64,000 bases of DNA from CAIKBL01 sp050247235 (GCA_050247235.1 JBFWUN010000001.1:62001-126000); one strand, 5' to 3'; positions 1 to 8,902 are shown, counted from the first letter of the stretch. Notes: generated by a model from the letters alone, not told the origin. Numbers and translations are program-made.

Positions 1-1
1 C

Positions 2-589
2 CTCTTCCACAACACGTTCGGACTTTACCGGTCGACGCAGACCGGGGCCTGCGTGATGGATGGCGCGCACCGCCACACGATGCTGTACACGAAGGCCAAT
101 ACGTCCAACGCCGACACCGACCGCGAGGTCTACCGCGACGTCCGCAGCTACGACAGCTCGTTCAAGCTTGCCGACCCGTCGCTGCTCGCGGGCCGCGCCG
201 AGTTCACGGACGGCATCACGCTGGTGATCCTGTCGGTGTTTCCCAACCTCGTGCTGCAGCAGATCGCGAACACCCTGGCGGTACGCCAGATCGTCACCCA
301 CGGCCCCGAAGCGTTCGAACTCGTGTGGACGCATTTCGGCTATGCCGACGACGACGCGGAGATGCAGCGCATCCGGCTCGTCCAGTCCAACCTGATCGGA
401 CCTGCCGGGCTGATCTCGATGGAGGACGGGGAAGCGGTCGAGATCGTGCAGCGCGCGGTCCGGGAGTCGCAAGCCCACGCCTCCTACATCGCGATGGGCG
501 GCGGGCATGCCGAGGATGCCGATCACCTGGTCACGGAAGGCGCAATCATCGGGTTCTGGGAACACTATCGCGCGGTGATGGCGCTCTGA
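2..589 (+). CDS. Ring-hydroxylating dioxygenase large subunit, C-terminal part
   Basis: Only the last 195 codons lie in the window; the Rieske [2Fe-2S] domain is cut off by the left edge. What remains resembles the catalytic domain of an aromatic ring-hydroxylating dioxygenase alpha subunit of the salicylate 5-hydroxylase/anthranilate dioxygenase group: LVLQQIANTLAVRQ, WTHFGYADDD and GPAGLISMEDGEAVE are typical of the end of those proteins. Such enzymes put O2 into an aromatic acid at a mononuclear iron, fed by a ferredoxin and reductase. No small (beta) subunit follows; the next gene is an aminotransferase 217 bp downstream. The family is fairly secure, the substrate unknown. Confidence 0.8.
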   Translation, partial: LFHNTFGLYRSTQTGACVMDGAHRHTMLYTKANTSNADTDREVYRDVRSYDSSFKLADPSLLAGRAEFTDGITLVILSVFPNLVLQQIANTLAVRQIVTHGPEAFELVWTHFGYADDDAEMQRIRLVQSNLIGPAGLISMEDGEAVEIVQRAVRESQAHASYIAMGGGHAEDADHLVTEGAIIGFWEHYRAVMAL

Positions 590-619
590 ATCGCGGGATG
601 TGAATATCGGGCACTGGGT

Positions 620-750
620 GGGTGCCGCTGTTCCCGGGCGCCGATACCGGAACTCTCCGCGTCGACCCGCTCGAGTACATCCATGTATCGCTCGAGCGCG
701 CACGTCCTGTGCGCGCACGGTCGTCGCGGAGAGTTCCGGCACCGGCACCC
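620..750. repeat. Nested inverted-repeat element (three hairpins)
   Basis: Non-coding DNA between the dioxygenase and aminotransferase genes is a composite palindrome. Outer arms at 640-661 and 725-746 match over 22 bases with two mismatches, and the pairing extends to GGGTGCC (620-626) against GGCACCC (744-750). Inside lie a hairpin with CTCGAG at 670-675 and 691-696 around TACAT/ATGTA (676-680, 683-687), and a perfect 8-bp hairpin GCGCGCAC/GTGCGCGC (696-703, 709-716). It has no T-tract, so it is not a canonical terminator. It could be a REP/BIME-like dispersed element or an mRNA-stabilising structure. Confidence 0.75.
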
Positions 751-806
751 TGCCTCGTCGGATTCGACAGGCGCGGATCCCGACGGAGTCAATTTGGGAG
801 AGTGCA

Positions 807-2168
807 ATGAACATCGAGGATTCCGCGCTGTACCGCGAGTTCGTCACCCGCAACGCCGCGTCCCGCGCGCACGCGGAACGGGTTCGCCGGGTGGTGCCCA
901 CCGGCACCTCGCGCGCGCTGCTCCGGCATCCGCCGTTCCCGTTCTTCACGGTGCGCGCGGCGGGCGCTCACAGCTGGGACCTCGACGGCAATCGGCGGAT
1001 CGATTTCCACAACAACTACACCGCGATGCTGCACGGTCACGCGCACCCGGCCATCACCGACGTGGTTGCCCGTCAGCTGACCGGCGGCAGCGCGTACTCC
1101 ACGCCCTCCGTGCAGGAAGAAGCGCTTGCCGCGCTGCTGTGCGAACGGGTGCCCGCACTCGACCAGGTGGTGTTCAACAACTCCGGGACGGAGGCCGTGA
1201 TGGTGGCGCTGCGCGCCGCACGCGCGCTGACCGGTCGTCACCGGATCGGCAAGTTCGAAGGCGCGTACCATGGATCCTCTGATTTCGTGATGGTGGGCGG
1301 CCATGGTCTCCCGGCGCCGGACGACCCGCGTCGCGTGACGGTCCCGCTTCCGGACATCGGCGGGTTGCCGCCGGCCGCGACCGCCGACGTCCTGCTGATC
1401 CGGTACAACGATCCCGAGGCGGTGCGCGCAGCCGTGCAGCGCCACGGGCACGAACTCGCGACGATCATCGTCGAACCCGTGCTCGGCGCTGGCGGCGTGA
1501 TCCCGGCGGAACGGGAGTTCCTGCAGGTGCTGCGCGCGGAAACCGCGCGCGCCGGCATCGTGCTCATCTGCGATGAAGTAATCACCCTGAGACAGTCGGC
1601 CGGGGGCGCGCAGGCAGAGTACGGGATCGCGCCCGATCTCACGACGATGGCGAAGATCATCGGCGGCGGCTTCCCGATCGGTGCCGTGGGGGGACGCCGG
1701 GACTGCATGCGCGTGTTCGAGGATCCGTCCATAGGGGGCACGGTGGCCAACCTGGGCACGTTCAGCGGCAACGCGGTCTCCGTGGCGGCAGGATTCGCCG
1801 CGATGGCGCTGTTCGATGCGGACGCGGCCAACGCGTTGAACGGACTTGGCGCGTCGCTGCGCGAACGACTCACCAATGTCCTTGCCCGCCACGGAGCCGC
1901 CGCCCAGGTCACCGGCGCCGGTTCACTGTTCCAGATCCACTGGACCCGCACACGCCTGCGCGACGCGCGCGGGGCCGAGCGTGGGGATCCGACGTTACGC
2001 CTGCTGACGTTCCTCGGGCTCGCGAATCGCGGCATTCATATTTCCGCGCGCGGCATGGGCTGCCTGTCCACGCCGATGACGTCCGCGGATCTCGACGCGT
2101 TTGCCGGCGCACTCGATGACACGCTGATCGCGATGCTCGCCGAAGGCTGGCCCGTCCAGGGCCCCTGA
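807..2168 (+). CDS. Class III PLP-dependent aminotransferase (GSA-aminomutase-like)
   Basis: A 453-residue class III aminotransferase related to glutamate-1-semialdehyde aminomutase. The PLP Schiff-base lysine is K283 in MAKIIGGGFPIGA, and D256 in LICDEVI is the residue that contacts the PLP ring nitrogen; NNSGTEAVMVALR is the family's phosphate-binding segment. I chose the ATG at 807 because GGGAG sits 6 bp upstream and the protein then begins like other family members; the open frame runs further upstream through the inverted repeat. A CitE-like lyase starts 30 bp downstream, suggesting a shared catabolic operon. It is unlikely to be haem-biosynthetic HemL, given the divergent ends and neighbours; the substrate is unknown. 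Confidence 0.88.
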   Translation: MNIEDSALYREFVTRNAASRAHAERVRRVVPTGTSRALLRHPPFPFFTVRAAGAHSWDLDGNRRIDFHNNYTAMLHGHAHPAITDVVARQLTGGSAYSTPSVQEEALAALLCERVPALDQVVFNNSGTEAVMVALRAARALTGRHRIGKFEGAYHGSSDFVMVGGHGLPAPDDPRRVTVPLPDIGGLPPAATADVLLIRYNDPEAVRAAVQRHGHELATIIVEPVLGAGGVIPAEREFLQVLRAETARAGIVLICDEVITLRQSAGGAQAEYGIAPDLTTMAKIIGGGFPIGAVGGRRDCMRVFEDPSIGGTVANLGTFSGNAVSVAAGFAAMALFDADAANALNGLGASLRERLTNVLARHGAAAQVTGAGSLFQIHWTRTRLRDARGAERGDPTLRLLTFLGLANRGIHISARGMGCLSTPMTSADLDAFAGALDDTLIAMLAEGWPVQGP

Positions 2169-2198
2169 TTCCCCGCGTACACCCGCCAGGAGCTGACC

Positions 2199-3092
2199 AT
2201 GCATCTCGTCCGTTCATCGCTGTTCGTTCCGGGTCACAAGCCCGAGTGGGTGACCAAGGCACTGGCCGCCGGGGCGGACGAACTGATCCTGGATCTCGAG
2301 GATGCCGTGCCCGACGACCAGAAGACCGCGGCACGTCCACTGGTGCGCGAGAGCGTGCAACGCCTGGCGGCCGCCGGACAGTACTGTTCCGTTCGCATCA
2401 ACGGCTACGCGACCGGCCGCACGCTCGACGACCTGGACGGTACCCTGTGCCCGGCACTGCGCGCCGTGATGCTGCCCAAGGTGGAGCGCGCAAAGGACCT
2501 GCAGGCGCTGGACGTGATCCTGGGCCAGCTCGAACGCCGCCACGGCGTGCCCATCGGCACGGTGCGCACCACGTTGCTGCTGGAAACCGCGGGCGCGATG
2601 CGCGACGCGTGCGACATCGCCCGCGCGAACCCGCGCGTGCACCAGCTCGTGCTCGCCGCGGGGCCCGGGGGCGACGCCGCCCGCGCCGTCGGTTACCAGT
2701 GGCGGAAGGGCGGCGAAGAGACGCTCTACCTGCGTTCGCACGCGGTGCTCGATGCGCGTGCAGCCGGCATCCCCTACCCGATGACGAGCTCCTGGTGGGA
2801 TATCCGCGATCTCGACGGGTTGCGGGCGGACGCCGAACGCAACCGCCGGCTCGGCATGCGCGGGATGTGCGTGATGCACCCTTCCCATGTACCGATTGTC
2901 AATGAGATCTTCAGTCCCACGCCGCAGGAGATCGCACACGCGCGCGGCGTGCTCGACGCGATGGCAGCGGCCGAGGCCGACGGTCGCGCGGCGGTGGTCT
3001 ACGAAGGTGACATGGTCGATTACGCGATGGTGGCGACCGCGCGCGAGCTGCTCGCGCTCGCCGCGTCGCTCGGGCTTGCGGGCAGCGCATGA
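2199..3092 (+). CDS. HpcH/HpaI aldolase / citrate lyase beta-like CoA-ester lyase
   Basis: A 297-residue TIM-barrel protein of the CitE-like family, which makes or cleaves malyl-, citramalyl- or citryl-CoA-type esters with Mg2+. The opening RSSLFVPGHKPEWVTKA and the metal-site segment LDLEDAVP (31-38) are diagnostic, and GMRGMCVMHPSHVP near the C-terminus is the usual substrate-loop region. CAGGAG 7-8 bp before the ATG is a good ribosome site. It follows the aminotransferase by 30 bp and overlaps the next gene by 4 bp (ATGA). It is a stand-alone lyase, with no citrate lyase alpha or gamma subunits nearby. Substrate is inferred only at family level. Confidence 0.88.
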   Translation: MHLVRSSLFVPGHKPEWVTKALAAGADELILDLEDAVPDDQKTAARPLVRESVQRLAAAGQYCSVRINGYATGRTLDDLDGTLCPALRAVMLPKVERAKDLQALDVILGQLERRHGVPIGTVRTTLLLETAGAMRDACDIARANPRVHQLVLAAGPGGDAARAVGYQWRKGGEETLYLRSHAVLDARAAGIPYPMTSSWWDIRDLDGLRADAERNRRLGMRGMCVMHPSHVPIVNEIFSPTPQEIAHARGVLDAMAAAEADGRAAVVYEGDMVDYAMVATARELLALAASLGLAGSA

Positions 3093-3835
3093 CGTCGGGC
3101 ACGCCGGTCGCGCGTTTCGAACCGATCCTCAGACGCGCGGAGGAACGCAAGGGTGGCCCGCGCGCGTTGCGGGCGCTGCTGCCGCCAGTGCCGTCGCACG
3201 CGTCACTCGCGAAGCGCGGCGACGATCGCTTCCTCGCGATGATGTGCAAGGTGGTCAACCAGGCGGGGTTCGCATGGCGGGTGATCGAGCGCAAATGGCC
3301 GCAGTTCGAGGCGGCGTTCCTGCAGTTCGATCCACAGCGACTGGCGCGCCTGCCGCCGGAGGATTGGGAGGCCTACCTGCGGGACCCGCGCGTGGTACGC
3401 CACTGGCAGCGAATCAAGGCGCTGCGCGACAACGTCGATTTCGTCTGCGCGGAAGCGGATCGGCACGGGTCTTTCGGCCGCTTCCTCGCGAGCTGGCCGG
3501 CAGACGACCAGGTCGGGCTGGCCGCCTACCTCGCGCGCCACGGCGCGCGGCTCGGCGGCTACTCCGCTCATCGCTTCCTGCGCTACGCGGGCTGGGACGC
3601 GTTCATCCTGACCGGCGACGTGGTCAACGTGCTGCGCAACGCGGGGGTCGAGATCAACGAACAGCCCGGCGGCAAACGCGAACTGCGGCGCGCGCAGGAA
3701 GCGTTCAATGCCTGGCACATCGAAACCGGACTGCCGTACTGCCATCTCAGCAGGATCGCGGCGTTCTCGACCGGCGACAACGTGCCGTATGCGCGGCTGA
3801 AGGCGGAGCGCGACCAGATGACCCGCTCGTCCTGA
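3089..3835 (+). CDS. DNA-3-methyladenine glycosylase I-like protein
   Basis: A 248-residue protein of the helix-hairpin-helix Tag superfamily, which excises alkylated bases such as 3-methyladenine. The segment FLAMMCKVVNQAGFAWRVIE, then FDPQRLARLPPEDWEAYL and VVRHWQRIKALRDN, matches the Tag core. The usual zinc-binding Cys/His ends of E. coli Tag are not apparent, so this is a divergent member. The start overlaps the lyase stop by 4 bp, indicating translational coupling with a metabolic gene, an odd partnership for a repair enzyme. The C-terminal part contains AAFSTGDNVPYARLKAERD, which I do not recognise. Confidence 0.75.
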   Translation: MTSGTPVARFEPILRRAEERKGGPRALRALLPPVPSHASLAKRGDDRFLAMMCKVVNQAGFAWRVIERKWPQFEAAFLQFDPQRLARLPPEDWEAYLRDPRVVRHWQRIKALRDNVDFVCAEADRHGSFGRFLASWPADDQVGLAAYLARHGARLGGYSAHRFLRYAGWDAFILTGDVVNVLRNAGVEINEQPGGKRELRRAQEAFNAWHIETGLPYCHLSRIAAFSTGDNVPYARLKAERDQMTRSS

Positions 3836-3892
3836 GGCAGCCCTGGCGTCAGGCCCGAAGGACATCGATGCCCGGTGGCATCCCGAGGGTCG

Positions 3893-4396
3893 TCAGTCCG
3901 ACAGCAGATCTTCCAGGAACCACGCCGCGAACGCGTGGCGCCCGTCCAGTCCTGCCTTCTGGTAGAGGGACGATGCCTGGGTGCGTACCGTTTTCTCGGC
4001 CGTCTGGCGCAGGCCGGCAATCTCCCTCAACGACAACCCTTTCAGGAGCAGCCAGCCGACCTCCCGTTCACTCTCGCTCAGGCCCCAGGCGGCGAACTGG
4101 CCGTTGATGAACTCCCCCAGCTGGCGTCGACCTGCCCGCACGGACTCGTTGTCGGCCGCGGCCGGGAGTCGAACCTCGGCAAGTTCGCGTCGCAGCCGAT
4201 CGATCTCGCGTGCGTCCCGGTGTCGCTCGCGGACCATGCGGGCAAAGAAGACCCCGGCGGCGAGCAGCATCGAGGCTTCGCCAGCCAGGTGCAGCACATC
4301 CGCGCCGTGAATCAGATCATCCGCGAGATCGCCGGTGGCAGCGACGGCGGCCAGCGCCATCAACCCGGCAAAGAAGCCGTCCCGTGTGTCGATCAC
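3893..4396 (-). CDS. Membrane-anchored LuxR-type HTH regulator
   Basis: A 167-residue protein with two hydrophobic N-terminal segments (about residues 8-28 and 33-54), a short charged coiled stretch (RERHRDAREIDRLRRELAEV) and a C-terminal LuxR/FixJ-type helix-turn-helix (about 103-160: LSESEREVGWLLLKGLSLREIA). There is no receiver or autoinducer domain, so it is probably tethered to the inner membrane. It is divergent from cytochrome b561, with a 16-bp palindrome between them, which suggests it controls that gene or itself. The start is the first ATG of the frame; I see no strong Shine-Dalgarno sequence. Confidence 0.8.
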   Translation of the reverse strand: MIDTRDGFFAGLMALAAVAATGDLADDLIHGADVLHLAGEASMLLAAGVFFARMVRERHRDAREIDRLRRELAEVRLPAAADNESVRAGRRQLGEFINGQFAAWGLSESEREVGWLLLKGLSLREIAGLRQTAEKTVRTQASSLYQKAGLDGRHAFAAWFLEDLLSD

Positions 4397-4432
4397 CTGC
4401 GCACTCCGCTGCGATCCCGGTCACCGTGGTCA

Positions 4433-4448
4433 TGGGACATCCGTCCCA
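4433..4448. promoter_or_regulatory. Palindrome, candidate operator for the LuxR-type regulator
   Basis: TGGGAC-ATCC-GTCCCA is a 6-bp inverted repeat around a 4-bp spacer in the 142-bp divergent region between the regulator (start 4396) and cytochrome b561 (start 4539). LuxR-type HTH dimers bind short palindromes of this kind. GGACAT recurs at 4463-4468. The function is inferred from position and symmetry only. Confidence 0.4.
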
Positions 4449-4538
4449 AAGCGCCATCTCCCGGACATTTGCCCGATGCTGCCCGGCCCCGCAAAGACGA
4501 TCCTCGGCGACGCCACTCAATCGTTTCGGGGAAGCATT

Positions 4539-5168
4539 ATGGTCAATCGAATCCTGGTTTGGGATCGCTTCGTACGCCTGTTCCACTGGACGCTCGTCGC
4601 GGCATTCAGCGTCGCCTACCTGACGGGTGACGAGGAAACGCCGCTGCACTTCTACGCCGGCTACCTTGTCGGTGCGTTGCTCGTAGCGCGTATCGGGTGG
4701 GGCTTCGTCGGCAGCCGGCATGCACGCTTTGCTGATTTCGTGACTGGTCCTGCGCCCGTGCTCGATTACCTGAGATCACTGCTACGCGGTCCGACCAGGC
4801 ACTTCGTCGGCCATAATCCGGCGGGCGGCTGGATGGTGCTGCTGCTGCTCGGGAGCCTGATCCTGACGGTGACCAGCGGTCTCCGCGCGTACGGGCTGGA
4901 GGGTCACGGCCCGCTCGCTGTTGAACGTCTGCCGCGGCCCGACCCGGCCACGATGGACCTGTCAGCGTACGAGGCACTTCGCGCGGCGCGCAGGGAACGC
5001 CATCGCAAGGAAGAGTTCTGGGAAGACGTTCACGAGTCTGCCGCGAACGGCACCCTGGTGCTGGTGGGGTTACACGTTTTCGGCGTGGTCCTGTCCAGCC
5101 TGCGCCATCGCGAAAACCTGGTCCGTGCGATGATCACCGGGCACAAGGCGCTGCCACCCGAAAAATAG
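4539..5168 (+). CDS. Cytochrome b561 family membrane protein
   Basis: A 209-residue four-helix membrane cytochrome of the prokaryotic b561 family, which carries two b-haems and passes electrons between quinol and periplasmic or membrane partners. Likely haem histidines are H16 (RLFHWTLV), H37 (LHFYAGYL) and one in LVGLHVFGVVL near residue 180. The long charged loop RAARRERHRKEEFWEDVHE is typical of the group. The ATG at 4539 has GGGGAAG about 5 bp upstream and removes an unlikely upstream extension. No gene for an obvious redox partner adjoins it; the divergent regulator is the only contextual clue. Confidence 0.87.
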   Translation: MVNRILVWDRFVRLFHWTLVAAFSVAYLTGDEETPLHFYAGYLVGALLVARIGWGFVGSRHARFADFVTGPAPVLDYLRSLLRGPTRHFVGHNPAGGWMVLLLLGSLILTVTSGLRAYGLEGHGPLAVERLPRPDPATMDLSAYEALRAARRERHRKEEFWEDVHESAANGTLVLVGLHVFGVVLSSLRHRENLVRAMITGHKALPPEK

Positions 5169-5230
5169 CGAGAATCGGCGCGGCCCGTCGTGCCCCGGGA
5201 CGGGACCGCGGGCCGCGAATCGCCACCCGC

Positions 5231-6136
5231 TCAGGTTCCCGGGGCAAGGGCCTCAAGCAGCGGCCAGTGCCAGCGCATCGAAATCGCGTTGTCGGGCGTG
5301 TACGTCTCGTCCGGATTACAGGGATAAAGCGCCACGTGGGTCGCGCCGGCCGCATGCAGCGCCGCGATCCGCGCCCGCAGGGTCTCCGCATCGCCCCACG
5401 CGCAGATTGCATCGATCAGCCGGTCACTGCCGCCGCCGGTCCAATCCGCCGAGGTGTACCCAAGTTCACCCCATCGCGCGTGGTAGGCGGGCAGCCCGAT
5501 GTAGAACGCGCACGCGCGGCGTGCGAGATCGCGCGCGGTGGCCGGATTCGGATCGAGGACGCAACGCAGAGTCACGTGCAGTTCCTTGCCTGGTCCCAGG
5601 ATCTCGCGTGCCATCCGCACGGATTCGATCGGCTGCAGGAACAGGAACGCACCGTCGGCGAGATCACGCGCTACCCGCAGCAACCCCTTGCCGTGCCCGG
5701 CCACGATCACCGGTGCCGGACGGGATGCGCGCGGACTGAGGATGGGTGCCTCGCCCATCCGCGCGAGATATTTCCGCATCTTCTGCACCGGTGGTTCCCA
5801 GGCATGTCCCCGCGGTTCCACCAGCACCGGGTGCGAGACGCCGAGCCCCAGCCGGAAGCGCGCGCCGGAGAGTTCCGCGAGCCCGTTGGCGGCCTGCGCG
5901 GCCGCATCGGCGTCCCGCGCGTAGACGTTGGCAATGCCGCTCGACACGCAGATTCGGGAAGTCTTGGCGAGCAGATAGCCGCAGGTTGACAGCACTTCGC
6001 GGCCGAAGATCTCGGGCAGCCAGAGCTCGGCATAGCCGAGCGACTCGACCCGGTGCACGTTCGTGACGAGTTCCGATCCAGGGGTGCCTTCGCTCCATTG
6101 CATGAGTCCAAGCGGGGGCATGGCGGATGCGGTCAT
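5231..6136 (-). CDS. LLM-class (luciferase-like) oxidoreductase
   Basis: A 301-residue TIM-barrel protein of the bacterial luciferase-like superfamily, of the type annotated as F420-dependent oxidoreductase. Supporting segments are ESLGYAELWLPEIFGREVL, GIANVYARDADAAAQAANGL, FRLGLGVSHP and VIVAGHGKGLLRVARDLADG. Whether the cofactor is F420 or FMN cannot be read from the sequence; F420-dependent members are uncommon in Proteobacteria but do occur. The ATG at 6136 has GAGGAG 8 bp upstream, so I prefer it to the ATG ten codons earlier. It is divergent from the acyl-CoA synthetase gene. Substrate unknown. Confidence 0.85.
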   Translation of the reverse strand: MTASAMPPLGLMQWSEGTPGSELVTNVHRVESLGYAELWLPEIFGREVLSTCGYLLAKTSRICVSSGIANVYARDADAAAQAANGLAELSGARFRLGLGVSHPVLVEPRGHAWEPPVQKMRKYLARMGEAPILSPRASRPAPVIVAGHGKGLLRVARDLADGAFLFLQPIESVRMAREILGPGKELHVTLRCVLDPNPATARDLARRACAFYIGLPAYHARWGELGYTSADWTGGGSDRLIDAICAWGDAETLRARIAALHAAGATHVALYPCNPDETYTPDNAISMRWHWPLLEALAPGT

Positions 6137-6358
6137 CGGAGAACTCCTCACGGCTGGGTGACGCATCCGATGGTACGTCCTCCACGGCTCGGCCCGCTAC
6201 GCCCACCTCGCTCCGGGTGTGGCGCCGCGGGGGTGTCCCGCCGCCATGCGCGCGGTTTATGCTCGCCCGGCAGCATCGCGCGTGGGCCAGGCGCGACGCG
6301 CACCGCACGGACGACCGCGCGCGGCGTCCCCCCAAAAGGCAGCACGAGGACACCTGCG

Positions 6359-8011
6359 ATGACCATCGACGTGGAGAATTTTCGACAGCGACGCAACGAC
6401 GATCGCTGGAACCGGGTGTCGGTGGGCGACGTCATCGAGCGGGTCACGTGGAGTACGCCGGACAAGCTGGCACTCATCTGCACCGCGGACGCGACGGTCA
6501 ATCCCGCCTACCAGCGGCTCACGTACGCACAGGCGAATGCGCTGATCAACCGCCTGGCGAACGCGCTGCTTGCGCTGGACCCGCCGCCGGCCGCACGGAT
6601 CGCGATGTTCTGCGACAACTCCAACGAGGCGTGGCTCACGAAGATCGCGATCGCCAAGGCTGGCCTCGTGGCGGCGCCGGTGAACGTCATGATGGCGCCG
6701 GATGTCATCCTGGAAACGCTCGCCCATGTCGACGCGCGCCTCGCGATCGTCGACCAGGCGCAATGGGATCGACTCGGCGAGCGGCTCGCGCCCGCGGGCA
6801 TCCGGCCCGTGATGTCGATCGGCGGCGGCGCGACGGGCGTGGCACCGGACTTCGATACGTTCATCGCACCTCACGCGAGCGACGAGCCGGATGTGCGCAT
6901 CCACGGCGACGACGTCTGGCAGGTGCTGTTCACGTCGGGCACCACCGCGCGCCCGAAGGCCGTGATGATTTCACACACGTACACGTACATGACCGCGTAC
7001 AGCCACGTGCTGACGCAGACACGCGGGCTCGATCACGAGTCTGACCTCCGGCACGCGGCATTCACGCCGATGGTCTACCACATCGGTGACCAGGCCTGCA
7101 TTTTCGCCCCGCTGCTGGCTGGCGGGTCTGCGGTCATGGGCCGCAAGCCGGATGGCCACGTCATCGCCGAAACCTGCACGCGGGAACGCGTGACGTGCCT
7201 GTTCGGCGGCTCGCCGCAGTTCGTCGAGAGCGTGATTCGAGCCGTCGACGAACGCCCGTTTGCCTACGATCTCAGCTCGCTGACCGCAATGCATTTCGGC
7301 TGGGCGCCCCTCGCGCCCGGCGCGCTCGCCGCGTTCCGCCGCATCTGCGGTCCGCAGGTGAAGGTCTACGAGATCTGCGGTCAGACCGAGGCCGTGGCGT
7401 GTCATCGCTTCCACGTCGATCGCCACACGGACATGTACCTGCGCGAGGCACCCGCCGCGAACCACGTGGGGCTGCCGAGTCCGATCATGGCGGCCACGGT
7501 GTTCGATGCCGACGGCAATGACCTGCACGGCCGCAAGGGCGTGGCCGGCGAGGCGGTCTACCGGTCGCCTGCGATGTTCTCCGGCTATTACCGGGATCTA
7601 AAGGCGACGGAAGAGGCGCTCGCCGGCGGCTGGTTCCACTCCGGGGACAGCTTCGTCTATCACGACGATGAAGTGCGCCTGATGGTGGATCGCTACAAGG
7701 ACATCGTGAAATCCGGCGGCGAGAACGTCTCCACGATCCGCGTGGAAGCGATACTCCAGCAGCACCCGCACGTCCAGCGCGCGGCCGTTGTCGGCGTGCC
7801 CGACGAGCGCTGGGGCGAAGCTGTCGTCGCGTGCATCATCCCCGCAGTCGGCGTGAGCCCCGATGCCGCCGCCATCATTGCGTTCGCGCGCGAACGGCTC
7901 GCCGGCTTCGAGACCCCCAAGCGCATCGTCGTGATGGACGAGTTCCCGACCACCGTGGGCGGGAAGATCCTGAAGTACAAGATCCGGCAGGCGCTGGCGG
8001 CGTCGGATTGA
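6359..8011 (+). CDS. AMP-dependent acyl-CoA synthetase/ligase
   Basis: A 550-residue adenylate-forming enzyme that activates a carboxylic acid through an acyl-AMP to its CoA thioester. The P-loop LFTSGTTARPKAVMISH (about 189-205), the YEICGQTEA motif, the hinge region GGWFHSGDSF...VDRYKDIVKSGGENVS and the C-terminal catalytic K536 in PTTVGGKILKYK are all present. Start at ATG 6359, preceded by ACGAGGA. It stands alone on the plus strand and converges with the tauD-like gene 12 bp away. The substrate is probably a fatty or aromatic acid; not determinable. The length is normal for the medium/long-chain family. Confidence 0.92.
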   Translation: MTIDVENFRQRRNDDRWNRVSVGDVIERVTWSTPDKLALICTADATVNPAYQRLTYAQANALINRLANALLALDPPPAARIAMFCDNSNEAWLTKIAIAKAGLVAAPVNVMMAPDVILETLAHVDARLAIVDQAQWDRLGERLAPAGIRPVMSIGGGATGVAPDFDTFIAPHASDEPDVRIHGDDVWQVLFTSGTTARPKAVMISHTYTYMTAYSHVLTQTRGLDHESDLRHAAFTPMVYHIGDQACIFAPLLAGGSAVMGRKPDGHVIAETCTRERVTCLFGGSPQFVESVIRAVDERPFAYDLSSLTAMHFGWAPLAPGALAAFRRICGPQVKVYEICGQTEAVACHRFHVDRHTDMYLREAPAANHVGLPSPIMAATVFDADGNDLHGRKGVAGEAVYRSPAMFSGYYRDLKATEEALAGGWFHSGDSFVYHDDEVRLMVDRYKDIVKSGGENVSTIRVEAILQQHPHVQRAAVVGVPDERWGEAVVACIIPAVGVSPDAAAIIAFARERLAGFETPKRIVVMDEFPTTVGGKILKYKIRQALAASD

Positions 8012-8023
8012 ACGGCGGAACGC

Positions 8024-8902
8024 TCAGCGCACGGCGCGGATCGGCGCGGACGCTTCGCCCCGCACGCCACGCGGCGTATCGCCGCCCACGGTGATCCGAT
8101 GCATCCGGCGATACTCCGGGTAATAGTCGCCCGTCGCGTAATGCTGCGTCGCCCGGTTGTCCCACATCGCCACGTCGTCCACGCGCCACCGATGCCGCAC
8201 CTGGAACTCGGGCTTCAGCAGGTGCCGGAACAGCAGGTCGAGGATCGCCCGTGATTCGGCCGCGGCGAGGCCGATGATGCGCGTGGTGAATGTCGGGTTG
8301 ACATAGAGCACGCGCCGCCCGCTGTGCGGATGCACGACCACGACGGGATGGACCACCGGCGGCGTTTCCTGCCGCGCACGTGCGATCCGCTCCGCGCCGC
8401 CGTCCTGTTTTGCGAAGTAATTGCCGTACGCGGACAGGAAGTCATGTTCCGCCTCGAGGCCACACAGGAACTCCTGCAGCGCGGGCGACAGCGCGTCGTA
8501 GGCGGCGCAGGCACTCAACCACAGGGTGTCGCCGCCGTTCGGCGGAATGTGTCGTGCGTACAGCACCGATGCCAGCGAAGGTTGCGGCCGGTAGCTCACG
8601 TCCGTATGCCAGGAATCGCTGATGGGCGGGCGTTGCGCATCATGCTCCAGCACTGAGATCTCCGGATGACTGTCCAGCGGCTTGAACACCTCGTGAACCT
8701 CGAGCGCGCCGAACCGCCGGGCGAATGCCATGTGGTCCGCCGGCGCCAGGGTCTGCGCGCGGAAGAACAGCACCTGATGCGCGGTCAGCGCGTGCCGGAT
8801 CTCTGCGAACGCAGTGTCGTCGACCGCCGCCAGACTGATATCGGACACCTCGGCGCCGAGCGCCACCCCCACCGGGGTCACGGTGATATGTCGATAGATC
8901 AT
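8024..8902 (-). CDS. TauD/TfdA-family 2-oxoglutarate dioxygenase
   Basis: A 292-residue Fe(II)/2-oxoglutarate dioxygenase. The facial triad is H99 and D101 (DSWHTDVSY) with H254 (NRATQHYATGDY), followed by the arginine-rich 2-oxoglutarate site (RRMHRITV). Relatives hydroxylate taurine, alkyl sulfonates, alkyl sulfates or 2,4-D. The ATG at 8902 has GGAGG 8 bp upstream, better than the ATG nine codons earlier. It is the last gene of a minus-strand operon after a sulfite-dehydrogenase pair and an MFS transporter, so a sulfonate or sulfate ester is the attractive substrate; that part is inference. Confidence 0.9.
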   Translation of the reverse strand: MIYRHITVTPVGVALGAEVSDISLAAVDDTAFAEIRHALTAHQVLFFRAQTLAPADHMAFARRFGALEVHEVFKPLDSHPEISVLEHDAQRPPISDSWHTDVSYRPQPSLASVLYARHIPPNGGDTLWLSACAAYDALSPALQEFLCGLEAEHDFLSAYGNYFAKQDGGAERIARARQETPPVVHPVVVVHPHSGRRVLYVNPTFTTRIIGLAAAESRAILDLLFRHLLKPEFQVRHRWRVDDVAMWDNRATQHYATGDYYPEYRRMHRITVGGDTPRGVRGEASAPIRAVR

